Assembly: GCA_900542145.1 (NCBI GenBank)
Contig: UQMF01000003.1
Coordinates: 124,001 to 188,000, forward strand
From: an uncultured Oscillospiraceae bacterium
GTDB taxonomy: Bacteria; Bacillota; Clostridia; Oscillospirales; Ruminococcaceae
Length of the DNA: 64,000 nucleotides
Direction of reading: 5' to 3'
This document shows positions 18,246-27,223 of the stretch, in pieces. Position 1 is the stretch's first letter. Each line of letters begins with the position of its first letter. The notes beneath the pieces were generated by a model. That model was not told the origin of the DNA and searched no databases. It saw only the letters and a program-made list of their open reading frames with translations. The translations under genes and the position numbers were made by a program.

Positions 18246-19040
18246 TCAGCCTGCCGCCTTGCCGGAACGTTTCTTTGTAGAGGGCAGCATGAACTCCAGC
18301 TTTTCCTGTATGTACCGCGGATTGGATCCCTCCGCAATGGCAAGGACTCCCTCCTCGATGATCTGCATGCAGAGAAGTTCGTCGTTGTGGGCGTTCTGTA
18401 GTGCGCTCGCCATAGGGTTGAACAGTACGTTCGCGAACAGGGAGCCGTAGAACGTCGTGATCAGCGCCGTTGCCATACCGTCTGCCAGACCTTCCGGGTT
18501 GGTGTCCATGGTGTTCAGCATGTTTACCAGACCAACAACGGTACCCAGCATACCGAAAGCCGGGAATACCGCAACGCCCTTCTCGAAGAAGGCACGGCCG
18601 TTGTCGTGGCGCTCACACATGAAGCTGATGGCGTCGTCCAGCATTCCGCGGACCTTTGCGGTGTCGTTCGCGTCAACGATGAGCATGAGCGCGGATTTCA
18701 TGAACTGGTCCTGGCACTGGTTCGCGCTCTCTTCGAGGGCGAGAAGTCCGCGGCCTCTTGCGATCTTGGCGTACTCAACGATGTCGTCGATGTACTTCTC
18801 CGGTTTGAACTTCTTGGGCATGAAAACAAGCTTGAGGCGCTTTCCAGTGCCTGCAAGGTAGCTCAGCGGATAGGACGCGATAAGGCAGCCTATCGTACCG
18901 CCGATGGTGATCGCCAGTGACGGAGGGTCGATGAACCAGTCCATCTGACCGCCCTGGAATATGCCGAAAATAACCATGCCGAAAGCAATGCCCCAGCCGA
19001 CAATAATACTGATATTCAAAAAGAATCCCTTCCTTTTCAT
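18246..19040 (-). CDS. motA: Flagellar stator protein MotA
   Basis: 264 residues, four membrane segments (two near the N-terminus, two around 150-210) and the conserved VFPAFGMLGTVVGLVNM region that couples proton flow to torque. The only usable start is the ATG at 19040, since the upstream frame closes at a stop. Its AGGGG ribosome site sits in the loop of a GC-rich hairpin (19041-19064). Confidence 0.95.
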   Translation of the reverse strand: MKRKGFFLNISIIVGWGIAFGMVIFGIFQGGQMDWFIDPPSLAITIGGTIGCLIASYPLSYLAGTGKRLKLVFMPKKFKPEKYIDDIVEYAKIARGRGLLALEESANQCQDQFMKSALMLIVDANDTAKVRGMLDDAISFMCERHDNGRAFFEKGVAVFPAFGMLGTVVGLVNMLNTMDTNPEGLADGMATALITTFYGSLFANVLFNPMASALQNAHNDELLCMQIIEEGVLAIAEGSNPRYIQEKLEFMLPSTKKRSGKAAG

Positions 19041-19064
19041 GGGCGGCGGAATCCCCTGCCGCCC
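19041..19064 (-). promoter_or_regulatory. Hairpin enclosing the motA ribosome site
   Basis: Minus strand: GGGCGGC, a 10-base loop containing AGGGG, then GCCGCCC directly followed by the motA ATG. The 7-bp G+C stem lies between the Shine-Dalgarno and the start codon, so folding would change access or effective spacing. Confidence 0.55.
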
Positions 19065-19105
19065 GTGTATTCATGATGATCGGCAGCTCCCTGCCATTTG
19101 TTCCG

Positions 19106-19330
19106 TTATGTCAAAGGTTCCTGCCCGTCCGCCGCGGCCTTTCTGCCGAAGCGCCGGCGCCGCCTGTTGTATTCGAGTATCTTGTTCTGAAGCTCCTTCA
19201 TGCTCTCGCGCACGATGTAGGTGTGCCCGTTGGAAAGCGTTATAACGGTGTCCGGAGTTTCGGTGACGGATTCGATCATCAGCTCGTTGAGCAGGAATTC
19301 CTTTCCGTCAAGCTTTGTGAGAAATATCAT
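19106..19330 (-). CDS. flbD: FlbD family flagellar protein
   Basis: 74 residues, the size of the FlbD/SwrD family. It opens with the family pattern MIFLTKLDGKEFLLN, then TVITLSNGHTYIVRES. In Bacillus the homologue (SwrD) raises stator torque. Here it directly precedes motA in transcription order. The C-terminus is basic (YNRRRRRFGRK). ATG at 19330 with AGAGGT. Confidence 0.9.
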   Translation of the reverse strand: MIFLTKLDGKEFLLNELMIESVTETPDTVITLSNGHTYIVRESMKELQNKILEYNRRRRRFGRKAAADGQEPLT

Positions 19331-19418
19331 AATTACCTCTTATAACATTTCCTCCCCCGCCCCGGCAGGGGAGGTGTTATTCATACGGTGTGCGCTGAAT
19401 ACGCGATCCAGCTAAGGG

Positions 19419-21383
19419 TTATCTCTTGAGGGAGAGAAGCTCCTCAAGCATGGTATCGGAAGTCGTGATGACTCTGGAGTTAGCCTGGTAGCCTCTCTGG
19501 GTGGTGATCATGTCGGTGAACTCCTGCGCGAGATCGACATTGGACATCTCCAGTGCGCCGGAAACTACCTCGCCTGCGCCGTCCTGACCGGCAATAGCGA
19601 GCTTCGGCTGACCGGAAGCAACGCTCTCTGCGAACAGGGTGCCGCCCATTGCGGTAAGTCCGTTGGGATTATCGAAGGTCGCGATGTCGATACGTCCGAG
19701 GTTCATATAGCCGTGAACGGAGTGGTAGCCGATGATGGTGCCGTCCTGCTGTACTGTGACGTTATCCAGGTCCTTGTAGCTCTGCTCGGCGCCCTTGCGG
19801 CCGTCCGTCAGGTTGAATGTGGACAGGGACTTAGCCACGGTGGTGTAGAAGCTGTCCTCGCCCTCTCCGAAGGAAAGGGACGGATTGGAGCCGAACAGCT
19901 CCTTTCTCTGACCGGGGGTCATCGCAGCCGCGCCGACGAAGCTGCCTGTGTCGAATGTGAACAGCTTCTTTTCATTTCCGCCTGCAGCCGCGGCAACAGC
20001 CGCGTTGATGTCAGCCAGGAATGCCGCGTCGTCCGCGTATTCCTTGTTGGTGACGCCGATAGTCAGCGTATTGTCGTCCCACTGTGCGGTAGCGTCGTCA
20101 TAGTTGGAAACATACTTGAACACTACCTTGTAGTTATTTGCGAATGCGCCGGGCTGGCTTGCCGTAGCGCTGATATTAGTGACAACCGGGTTTGTATTGA
20201 CGAGTGTCATTTCGCCCCAGCCGGTGATAGCGGTATCCAGCGTTCCGGCAGGCACCTCGAACTTGGTGATGGAAAGATTGAGTCCCGCGAGAGCTCCGGT
20301 GGTATCCGCAGCCTTGGCTTTTTCAACGGCTGCCTTTATCGCCTGTGTGATATCGGACTGTCTTGTGCTGTCGGTCACTGTGATGTTCCATTCGTTTGCG
20401 CCGGAATCGTATGCGGCGGTGGTGTCCGTGCCCTTGGTCAGCTTGATTTTCGCCTTGTTGTAGGCATTGGAGTCGGTCGCGTTATTGGTGGCGAATGCGA
20501 TGGTGGCATACGTCTTGGTCGCAGCGCCGCCCGCGGTCACGTCCGCGCGCTTCTGAACGCTCGCCTGGTCGAGGGTGTGAGTCCAGCTGTCCACCTTTGC
20601 CTTAGCCACCTGTGACGTGGTGGAAGCCGGCAGGTTCTCAAAAGCGAACTTGATGGAAACATCGTCCGGAAGGGTGATGCCGCCTGCCTGGAGGCACTTT
20701 GCGATCTCGTCCTCGAAAGCCTGGGCGGAGTCGAACTGCTGCTCCTTATCGAAGAACAGGTTCAGCACGCCGGAGGAATATGTAGCGAACGGGTATTCCG
20801 CCTGGTTGAAGGTAACGGACATATCCGTATTATCGGACGGGTCTGAAACGGAAATCGTCACGTCGCAGCCGTTGATCGTCTTGGTTGCGCTGGAGCACTT
20901 GGCGTCCGTTGCCGGAATGGTGATCTTGATGGGCTGGCTGCCTGCGGGCTGACCGTCGAAGTCGCCGGAAACGCCGAGCACCTTGTAACCTGAAGCGTTG
21001 ACGAGGTTGCCCTCCTCATCGACATTGAAGATGCCGGCTCTGGTGTAGAGCGTGTTTCCTGCCGCGTCCATTACCTGGAAGAAACCTTCTCCGTCAATTG
21101 CCATGTCGTAGATGCTGTCGGAGAAAGTGAATCCCGACTGGGTCATGTTAGGCGTTGTGGAATTCAGCTTGACGCCGTAGCCTACCTGTATAGGATTGAT
21201 ACCGCCCTTGGTGGTGGAAGCCCCGGAAGGGCTCTTCTTGGTCTGATAGTAAACGTCCGCAAAGGTAACAACGTTGGTCTTGTAGCCCGTGGTATTCACG
21301 TTGGCGATGTTGTTGCCTATTACGTCCATCTTCTGCTGGTGGGTTTTCATACCGGATACGCCGGTGTAAAGGGATTTAACCAT
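19419..21383 (-). CDS. flgE: Flagellar hook protein FlgE
   Basis: 654 residues, well above the roughly 400 of enterobacterial FlgE. The N-terminal axial motif (KMDVIGNNIANVNTTGYK) and the C-terminal helix (TQRGYQANSRVITTSDTML) are intact. The extra length is a Thr/Ala/Asp-rich middle (about residues 140-480), expected to form surface domains of the hook. The LDAM-like DMAIDGEGFFQVM segment is present. ATG at 21383 with GGAGGT. The frame is continuous through the insert, so it looks functional. Confidence 0.95.
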   Translation of the reverse strand: MVKSLYTGVSGMKTHQQKMDVIGNNIANVNTTGYKTNVVTFADVYYQTKKSPSGASTTKGGINPIQVGYGVKLNSTTPNMTQSGFTFSDSIYDMAIDGEGFFQVMDAAGNTLYTRAGIFNVDEEGNLVNASGYKVLGVSGDFDGQPAGSQPIKITIPATDAKCSSATKTINGCDVTISVSDPSDNTDMSVTFNQAEYPFATYSSGVLNLFFDKEQQFDSAQAFEDEIAKCLQAGGITLPDDVSIKFAFENLPASTTSQVAKAKVDSWTHTLDQASVQKRADVTAGGAATKTYATIAFATNNATDSNAYNKAKIKLTKGTDTTAAYDSGANEWNITVTDSTRQSDITQAIKAAVEKAKAADTTGALAGLNLSITKFEVPAGTLDTAITGWGEMTLVNTNPVVTNISATASQPGAFANNYKVVFKYVSNYDDATAQWDDNTLTIGVTNKEYADDAAFLADINAAVAAAAGGNEKKLFTFDTGSFVGAAAMTPGQRKELFGSNPSLSFGEGEDSFYTTVAKSLSTFNLTDGRKGAEQSYKDLDNVTVQQDGTIIGYHSVHGYMNLGRIDIATFDNPNGLTAMGGTLFAESVASGQPKLAIAGQDGAGEVVSGALEMSNVDLAQEFTDMITTQRGYQANSRVITTSDTMLEELLSLKR

Positions 21384-21468
21384 CTGATTGACCTCCAGAA
21401 ATTAAATTTGAACTCTGCCGCCGCCCCGTCTCAGTCGCAGCCGGGGCATGAATTCCATTCAGGTCCGT

Positions 21469-21879
21469 TCATACGATAACGGTAGAGTCGATGTTCGTGA
21501 ACACGTTGCCCTGTAACTCGTTGTCCGAGAGGGTGGTGATCACCTTGTTGTTCTTCACGCTCACAACGAAAGCGTTTCTTCCCACAAGGACCAGCGTTTC
21601 ACTGCTGCCCTTGCCTGCCGCAAGCTCCACGCCGCGGTTGAGCCTGTCGAGTGTGTCGTCCCGGGAAAGGTCTATGCTCCTCTCCTCCACACGCTGCATT
21701 GCGTGCTTCGAGAACTCCACGCCCTGCTTCTCCGCCAGCTTTTCCTGCAAAGCCCGGGCGAATGTGCCTTCCTGTCCGGATCCCTCCGCAGCATTTACCC
21801 TGCCGCCGGGCTGGACCTGGGCATTCCCTGTGGTAACGCTTATCTGGTTGCGAAGCGCCAGATACTCGCTAATCAGCAT
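21469..21879 (-). CDS. TIGR02530-type flagellar operon protein
   Basis: 136 residues. It matches in size, position (between flgD and flgE) and motif (FSKHAMQRVEERSIDLS...LDRLNRGVELAAGKGSSETLVL) the small Firmicutes protein family found in hook operons. The function is unsettled; the location suggests a hook assembly factor. ATG at 21879 with GGAGG. Confidence 0.85.
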   Translation of the reverse strand: MLISEYLALRNQISVTTGNAQVQPGGRVNAAEGSGQEGTFARALQEKLAEKQGVEFSKHAMQRVEERSIDLSRDDTLDRLNRGVELAAGKGSSETLVLVGRNAFVVSVKNNKVITTLSDNELQGNVFTNIDSTVIV

Positions 21880-21897
21880 TTCAAGCCTCCATGCTCC

Positions 21898-22794
21898 TTA
21901 AATCAGATCCTCAAGATCTGCTATGTCCTCGCCGACTGTCCTGTCCGGGATTATCTCGCCGGTGACTTCCTCCAGGTCGGATATATCCGTCTGCGCCGCC
22001 GCATAGCTGAGCGCCTCTGCGGACTGCTCCTGCGTGCCGGAATCCTCCTTGTCGGTGACGTCCCCGGTCTTGTCGGTGGAGTCCTCGGTCTTGTCGGTGG
22101 AGTCCTCGGTCTTGTCCGAAGTATTATCATCTCCGGAATCGATCGTCGGATATGCGACCTCAACGATATCGTCGAGCAGGTAGCCCTTGTCGTTGATGAC
22201 CACCCTCACCTGACCGTCCTTGACCTGGATAGATGAGATTATTCCCGAATCGAGAAGCGAACCGCCCTCAACTCCCGGATTCACCGTCGCGCTCATTCCT
22301 ATCATCATCGAAGCCCTTGCGATAAGCTCACCGAGAGAGCTGCCGGAAGAAGTATTACCCGAGCTGCTGTCAGAAGTGGTACCGATAGATGTGACGTTCG
22401 AGATATCGAAGCTGACTCCGTCGATCTTGAGCGTGTAGGTCTTGCCGGACTTCATGACGGATTCCACAACGCCGGTCTTGGTGACCTGCTTGCTGCCGTC
22501 CATCTTGGAAGCCGTGACCGTCTTACCCACAAGGCTGGAAGCGTAGTTCGACATGGAATACGTTGCCGAATCCTTGGAATACTGCAATGACGTGAACTGC
22601 GCCATCTGCGTGACGAACTCGGTGTTGGAAGTAGGCTCCATAGGATCCTGGTTGGTCATTTCCGCCACCAGAAGGCTCAGGAACGTATCCGACGATACCA
22701 TTTCCTCAGTGGAATCCTTGAACTTGCTCTTGTACTTCTCGTAGTTCGCCTGTATCTGCTCTGACGAGGACAGTACTCTTGATGTGTCTGCCAT
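21898..22794 (-). CDS. flgD: Flagellar hook capping protein FlgD
   Basis: 298 residues from ATG 22794 (AAAGGAG). The N-terminal FlgD domain has the standard DTFLSLLVAEMTNQDPMEPTSNTEFVTQMAQF pattern. The C-terminal third is unusual: an acidic tail with repeats of DKTEDST and a final Glu/Asp-rich end. The DNA repeats (about 22062-22115) explain this low complexity. FlgD is the scaffold for FlgE polymerisation. Confidence 0.94.
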   Translation of the reverse strand: MADTSRVLSSSEQIQANYEKYKSKFKDSTEEMVSSDTFLSLLVAEMTNQDPMEPTSNTEFVTQMAQFTSLQYSKDSATYSMSNYASSLVGKTVTASKMDGSKQVTKTGVVESVMKSGKTYTLKIDGVSFDISNVTSIGTTSDSSSGNTSSGSSLGELIARASMMIGMSATVNPGVEGGSLLDSGIISSIQVKDGQVRVVINDKGYLLDDIVEVAYPTIDSGDDNTSDKTEDSTDKTEDSTDKTGDVTDKEDSGTQEQSAEALSYAAAQTDISDLEEVTGEIIPDRTVGEDIADLEDLI

Positions 22795-22890
22795 CTGTTC
22801 TCCTTTCCCAGGGATAAACCGTGTCAAATTCCGCCGCGCGATAATACTCATCTGAACGGGGCGGATCTGATCTGATCAGAGTTCCCTGAA

Positions 22891-24360
22891 TTACATTGAA
22901 GCGATGAGTTCCGCGAAGCTCTTGTCGCCGGAGTCGTCCTCCTGCTTGCCGCCTTCGCTCTCCCGGTAGGGATTCCTGCTGCTGCCGCGGTAGTCCTCCG
23001 CGTGCATTTCCTGCTGGCTCTCGCTTACTGTCTGCCAGTTCTCCAGCTGAACGCCGTTCTGCTTCAGGCTGTCCTGGATATGCGCGCCGTTCTCCTCGAT
23101 AATGCGGAGCGTCCTGGAATTCTCCGCCGCGATGGATACTGAAACTGCGCCGTCCGCGGTCTTGACCATTCTTACGGTGATCTTTCCGAGGTCCTGCGGT
23201 TCAAGCGTCACGGTGTATTCCGTTTCGCCCTCCTTCAGGTCGGAAGCCTTCTCGATAAGCCGGTCTGCGACCTGCTTCACTACCTCCGCCGGTCTGACCT
23301 CAAGCTCCGTGCCGTCCGCCCGTGTGAATACCACCGGTGCTTCCGACTGGGTCGTCTGCGGCTGAACCTGTACTGCGTCGGACTTTGTGCCGTCCGCCGT
23401 TCCCCTGATCATCTCAAGCTCGTCGGATTTCGACACCACCCTGCTGCGCTGCGTAGAATGCTCCGTAAACAATGGCGCTTCCTGCTTGGATTCCTCGGGC
23501 TGCTTCGCCTGCGGCTCCGCTGTCCTTACGGTGAACTCCGTCACATCGCTGCGCTGTGGCTCCCCGGAAACCGGCTGCTGAACTGCCGCCGTCTGCCCGG
23601 AAAGCTCCGTGCCGTTGCTGTCCTGCTGCGGTGTTTCCTGCGTGGGGACTGCCGGCTGCTCCTGGGGCTGTGCTGTGGTCATCTCAGTGGGCTGCGGCTC
23701 CTGCGCCGCGGGGGCTGTCTGCTCCCGGATCGGCTGCTCGGGCTGCGCTGTCTGGAACGACTGCACCGTCTGAATCTCGCCAGCGTCCTGGGATTCCTGC
23801 GGCTGTGCCGCCTGCCCGGGCTGCGCCTGTACTGTCTGCGGCTGCTCCGGCTGTGCCTGAGTTACCACGGGTGCCTGCACCGCTTCGACTGTCGGCTGGG
23901 AAAGCTCGGTCATTTCACCGCTCTTGTCGCTCACCTGCTCCGGCTGCACCGTCTGCTGCGCCGTGAATAACGCCGCAAGCTCTGACATCGCCTCCTGCGC
24001 CGCCTCCCTGGTAGGCTCGCCGTCCTCATTTTCGGGGACCTCCACCAGCTTTGTCAGTTCCGTGAAAAGCTCCTGCGTGAGTAACTCCGGGGGGATATCC
24101 TCCAGCTTTACCTCGCCGTCCGCGACTGCCTTCGCAAGCGCGTTCATATCCACCTTTCCGTCGCTGCCGGTGAATCTCTCAACGGTCTTTGAAGCGTCCA
24201 CGGGGGCTTCGTTCTTTCCGCTGAATCCGCTCAGCACCTGTGAGAATTTGTCGGACTGGTCTGCGCTGAGTTCCTCCATTCTCTGCGGAATCGCCGCGTC
24301 GGATATCATGAAGTCGCTGCGCATATAGCCGGAACCTCCCGTGCTGAATGCTACTGCCAT
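22891..24360 (-). CDS. fliK: Flagellar hook-length control protein FliK
   Basis: 489 residues. The middle (about 110-320) is very rich in Gln, Pro, Glu, Thr and Ala, as expected for a molecular ruler. The C-terminal Flg_hook domain is visible (EYTVTLEPQDLGKITVRMVKT...), which touches FlhB to trigger the substrate switch. ATG at 24360 with AAAGGAGGTGAG. Lies between fliJ and flgD; the ylxF/MotE-like gene often found there is missing. Confidence 0.92.
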   Translation of the reverse strand: MAVAFSTGGSGYMRSDFMISDAAIPQRMEELSADQSDKFSQVLSGFSGKNEAPVDASKTVERFTGSDGKVDMNALAKAVADGEVKLEDIPPELLTQELFTELTKLVEVPENEDGEPTREAAQEAMSELAALFTAQQTVQPEQVSDKSGEMTELSQPTVEAVQAPVVTQAQPEQPQTVQAQPGQAAQPQESQDAGEIQTVQSFQTAQPEQPIREQTAPAAQEPQPTEMTTAQPQEQPAVPTQETPQQDSNGTELSGQTAAVQQPVSGEPQRSDVTEFTVRTAEPQAKQPEESKQEAPLFTEHSTQRSRVVSKSDELEMIRGTADGTKSDAVQVQPQTTQSEAPVVFTRADGTELEVRPAEVVKQVADRLIEKASDLKEGETEYTVTLEPQDLGKITVRMVKTADGAVSVSIAAENSRTLRIIEENGAHIQDSLKQNGVQLENWQTVSESQQEMHAEDYRGSSRNPYRESEGGKQEDDSGDKSFAELIASM

Positions 24361-24417
24361 TTTCTCACCTCCTTTTTCATATAGTATCTATATCAGGGAT
24401 CTCTCCCGGATATGCAT

Positions 24418-24876
24418 TCAGATGCGCTGCTCGTTATGGGCGCGTATCGACTGTCCGGAAACGAACTCCTCTATGAACTGCTCGTTCTCCTTGTTGGCAG
24501 CCGCCTTGTAGTCCTCCAGCTGCTTCTCCTCGAGCTTCTCGAGGGTGCGGACGTCCTTGGTGGCTTCCACCACCACGCCCAGCTGCTTGTTGATCTCCTG
24601 CTGCTTCATCGCGGCGCTGGCGTCATGCGCGTGTATCTCCTGCTGGAGGGACACGATGTAACGCTTGCGCACCGAAACCTCGAACACCTGCGCGCCCTGG
24701 CGGCATATTATCTCCAGGTCCTGGCTGGATTCCTCCACCCGGCGGATAAGCTCCTCCTTCTCCTGGTAGATTCGCTGAAGCTCAGCCTGGAGCGCGCTCA
24801 GGGTGTTTTTCTGCCTGTCAAGCTCCTGCTGGCGGAAGTCCATCAGCTTCTGCAATGTGAACTGGAATTTCTTCAA
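24418..24876 (-). CDS. fliJ: Flagellar export protein FliJ
   Basis: 152 residues, almost entirely coiled coil (FQFTLQKLMDFRQQELDRQKNTLSALQAELQ...). TTG start at 24876, chosen for GAGGTGA upstream and the family-typical KKFQF opening. FliJ sits in the FliI hexamer as a stalk and links it to FlhA. It follows fliI by 19 bases. Confidence 0.9.
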   Translation of the reverse strand: MKKFQFTLQKLMDFRQQELDRQKNTLSALQAELQRIYQEKEELIRRVEESSQDLEIICRQGAQVFEVSVRKRYIVSLQQEIHAHDASAAMKQQEINKQLGVVVEATKDVRTLEKLEEKQLEDYKAAANKENEQFIEEFVSGQSIRAHNEQRI

Positions 24877-24895
24877 GAGATGTCACCTCGCTGGC

Positions 24896-26215
24896 TCACT
24901 GCTCGTCGCCGACCGCGGCAATAAGCAGCTGCACCGTTTCCTCCAGGGTGTAGCTTTCCTCCACCCTCTGCATGAGGAACTCGTTTATCCTGTCTATCTT
25001 GCGGATAGCCTCGTCAAGCGCCGGATTCGTGCCGTGCTTGTAGGCTCCGATGGATATCAGGTCTGCGTTGTTGTTGTAGAGTGAGAGCAGGTTTCGCAGC
25101 TTGCCTGCCGCCTGCTTGTGCTCCGGAGTGTCGATCTCCGACATGAGTCGGCTGACGCTGGGGAGTATGTCTATCGCCGGATAGTGGTTCTGCGCCGCGA
25201 TCTTACGGGACAGGATTATGTGTCCGTCGATGATACCGCGGACGGTGTCCGCGATCGGCTCGTTGGTGTCGTCGCCCTCAACGAGCACGGTGTATATTCC
25301 CGTGATGGAGCCTTCCGGGAAGTTCCCGGCGCGCTCCAGCAGTTTCGGCATGTTGCTGTAGATGGACGGGGTGTAGCCGCGCGCTATCGGCGGCTCGCCG
25401 GTGGATAATCCCACCTCGCGCAGCGCCATGGCGTAACGGGTCAGGCTGTCCATCATCAGCAGCACGTCCTTGCCCTGCCGCATGAAGTACTCCGCAATGG
25501 CGGTCGCCGTCAGTGGGCACTTGCTTCTCATCATCGCCGGCTGGTCGGAGGTAGCCACCACCAGCACGGAGCGCGCCATGCCCTCCGGACCGAGGTCGCG
25601 CTCGATGAACTCGCGCACCTCACGTCCACGCTCGCCGACAAGGGCGATGACGTTGATATCCGCCTTGACCTTGCGCGCGATCATGCCCATCAGCGTGGAT
25701 TTTCCCACGCCGGAGCCTGCGAAAATACCCATTCTCTGACCCTTGCCCATGGTGAGCAGTCCGTCTATCGCCTTTACGCCAAGCTCGATCTGCTCCTTTA
25801 TCGGGGGTCTGTTGAACGGATTCGACGGCGCCCCGGTGATGGAAATGCTGTCAGTGCAGCCGGGGTCCTTCCCTCCGTCCAGCGGAAGCCCGGTGGCGTC
25901 AACGATTCGCCCGATAAGCCCGGGACCCGCCTTCACATTCAGCTTGTCCCCGGTGGAATCCACGATACTGCCGGGGCCTATTCCCTCTATCTCGGTGTAG
26001 GGCATGAGCAGGATATTGCTCTTGTTGAAGCCCACGACCTCCGCCCGGATAAAGCTCTGCATGTCCTTCGAGTAGATACGGCAGACATCGCCGATATTGC
26101 AGGCAGGTCCGCTCGCCTCGATGGTCATGCCGACTATCTTCTCGATCTTTCCCATGTAGCGGAAGGTGTCGTATTCTTTTATATCGTCGCAGAATCCTTT
26201 GAGATCAAGTGCCAT
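24896..26215 (-). CDS. fliI: Flagellar export ATPase FliI
   Basis: 439 residues. Walker A AGSGVGKST at 166-174, Walker B near DVLLMMDSLTRYAMA, plus the F1-beta-like fold signature PSVSRLMSE. Hydrolyses ATP to help deliver substrates to the export gate. ATG at 26215 with GGAGG. Neighbours fliH (inhibitor/stator stalk) and fliJ fit the ATPase complex. Confidence 0.97.
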   Translation of the reverse strand: MALDLKGFCDDIKEYDTFRYMGKIEKIVGMTIEASGPACNIGDVCRIYSKDMQSFIRAEVVGFNKSNILLMPYTEIEGIGPGSIVDSTGDKLNVKAGPGLIGRIVDATGLPLDGGKDPGCTDSISITGAPSNPFNRPPIKEQIELGVKAIDGLLTMGKGQRMGIFAGSGVGKSTLMGMIARKVKADINVIALVGERGREVREFIERDLGPEGMARSVLVVATSDQPAMMRSKCPLTATAIAEYFMRQGKDVLLMMDSLTRYAMALREVGLSTGEPPIARGYTPSIYSNMPKLLERAGNFPEGSITGIYTVLVEGDDTNEPIADTVRGIIDGHIILSRKIAAQNHYPAIDILPSVSRLMSEIDTPEHKQAAGKLRNLLSLYNNNADLISIGAYKHGTNPALDEAIRKIDRINEFLMQRVEESYTLEETVQLLIAAVGDEQ

Positions 26216-26236
26216 GGACTTCCTCCGCTGTCGGGA

Positions 26237-27178
26237 CTATTCCTCCTCGTCCGGCTCTTCCTCCGGCTCGGGGGATTTTTTCTTCTTCGCAGGCGCCCGG
26301 AACTTTCCGCTGCCCAGCTCCTGTATCATTCGCAGCTGGGTCTGTATGCCTGCGTCAACTATCTCGCTGCCGTTATCGACGATCACCGTTCCCGGCTCCG
26401 CCTCGGGCAGCAGCTCCACGTCAACGTACTGTATGCCGCCGCAGAGCTCCTTCAGATACTCGTAGTCCGCGGTCAGCTCCTCGTTGGCGCCGTTCTCGCT
26501 GAGCGTTATCTTTATGCGCTCGCTGTTGCGGAATTCCTTCGCCGCCTTCTTGATAAGGCGCTTCACAGCCGCGCTGTCCTTTGATGTTATGCTGTCCAGG
26601 GTGACCTTCTTCGCGATGGCGATAACGGTGTCGTATATCTCCTTCTCGTAGTCCGCGAACAGCTGCTCCTTCTCGGAATTTATCTTCTCGGCGTAGCTGC
26701 GCGCCTCCTCCAGGATATCGCGCCCGGCAGCCAGGCAAGCCTCCCTGCCGTCCTTCTGACCCTGCTCGAATCCCTCGGATTTCGCCCGGATAAACACGCT
26801 GTCGCGGTTCGCCTCGGCGTCGGAGATTATCTGCGACGCGTTGTCGTTCGCCGCCGACACGATGGATTCCGCCCGGCGCTTCGCTTCAAGGATTACCTCC
26901 TTGCCCTGCTCCACGCAGCGCGCCTTCATCTCCTCAAGGGACTTGCGCTCCTGCTCGAGGTCGCGCTCGCGCTGGTCGAGCTCGCTCATGCGCTGCTCCA
27001 GCCGGCGCTTCTGCTCCAGCAGCTCCTGCTCCGGGTCGGGGGCAGGCTCCGGGAGCCTTTCCGCCGCTCCGGATTCCTCCGCGGCGGCTGTATGCGTCTG
27101 GGGCTTCGGCAGCTCGATGGAATTGGAGATATCAACGCCGCCGCCGAAGTAAACGGAGTTCCTCTTTAATACTGACAA
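26237..27178 (-). CDS. fliH: Flagellar assembly protein FliH
   Basis: 313 residues from a TTG start at 27178 behind GGAGGG (6-base spacing). A long charged coiled coil (about 50-150, rich in Glu, Arg, Gln) precedes the FliH C-terminal domain (FADYEKEIYDTVIAIAKKVT...). The tail is acidic and Pro/Glu-rich. It binds FliI and anchors it to the C-ring. Confidence 0.9.
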   Translation of the reverse strand: MSVLKRNSVYFGGGVDISNSIELPKPQTHTAAAEESGAAERLPEPAPDPEQELLEQKRRLEQRMSELDQRERDLEQERKSLEEMKARCVEQGKEVILEAKRRAESIVSAANDNASQIISDAEANRDSVFIRAKSEGFEQGQKDGREACLAAGRDILEEARSYAEKINSEKEQLFADYEKEIYDTVIAIAKKVTLDSITSKDSAAVKRLIKKAAKEFRNSERIKITLSENGANEELTADYEYLKELCGGIQYVDVELLPEAEPGTVIVDNGSEIVDAGIQTQLRMIQELGSGKFRAPAKKKKSPEPEEEPDEEE

Positions 27179-27223
27179 TGCATTCCCTCCGTCATGCTGA
27201 AATTCTCAGGATATCACGCCGCG

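Noticed and set aside
22060..22120. Short direct repeats resembling a CRISPR start
   Set aside because: They are in-frame codon repeats for DKTEDST in flgD, without spacers.
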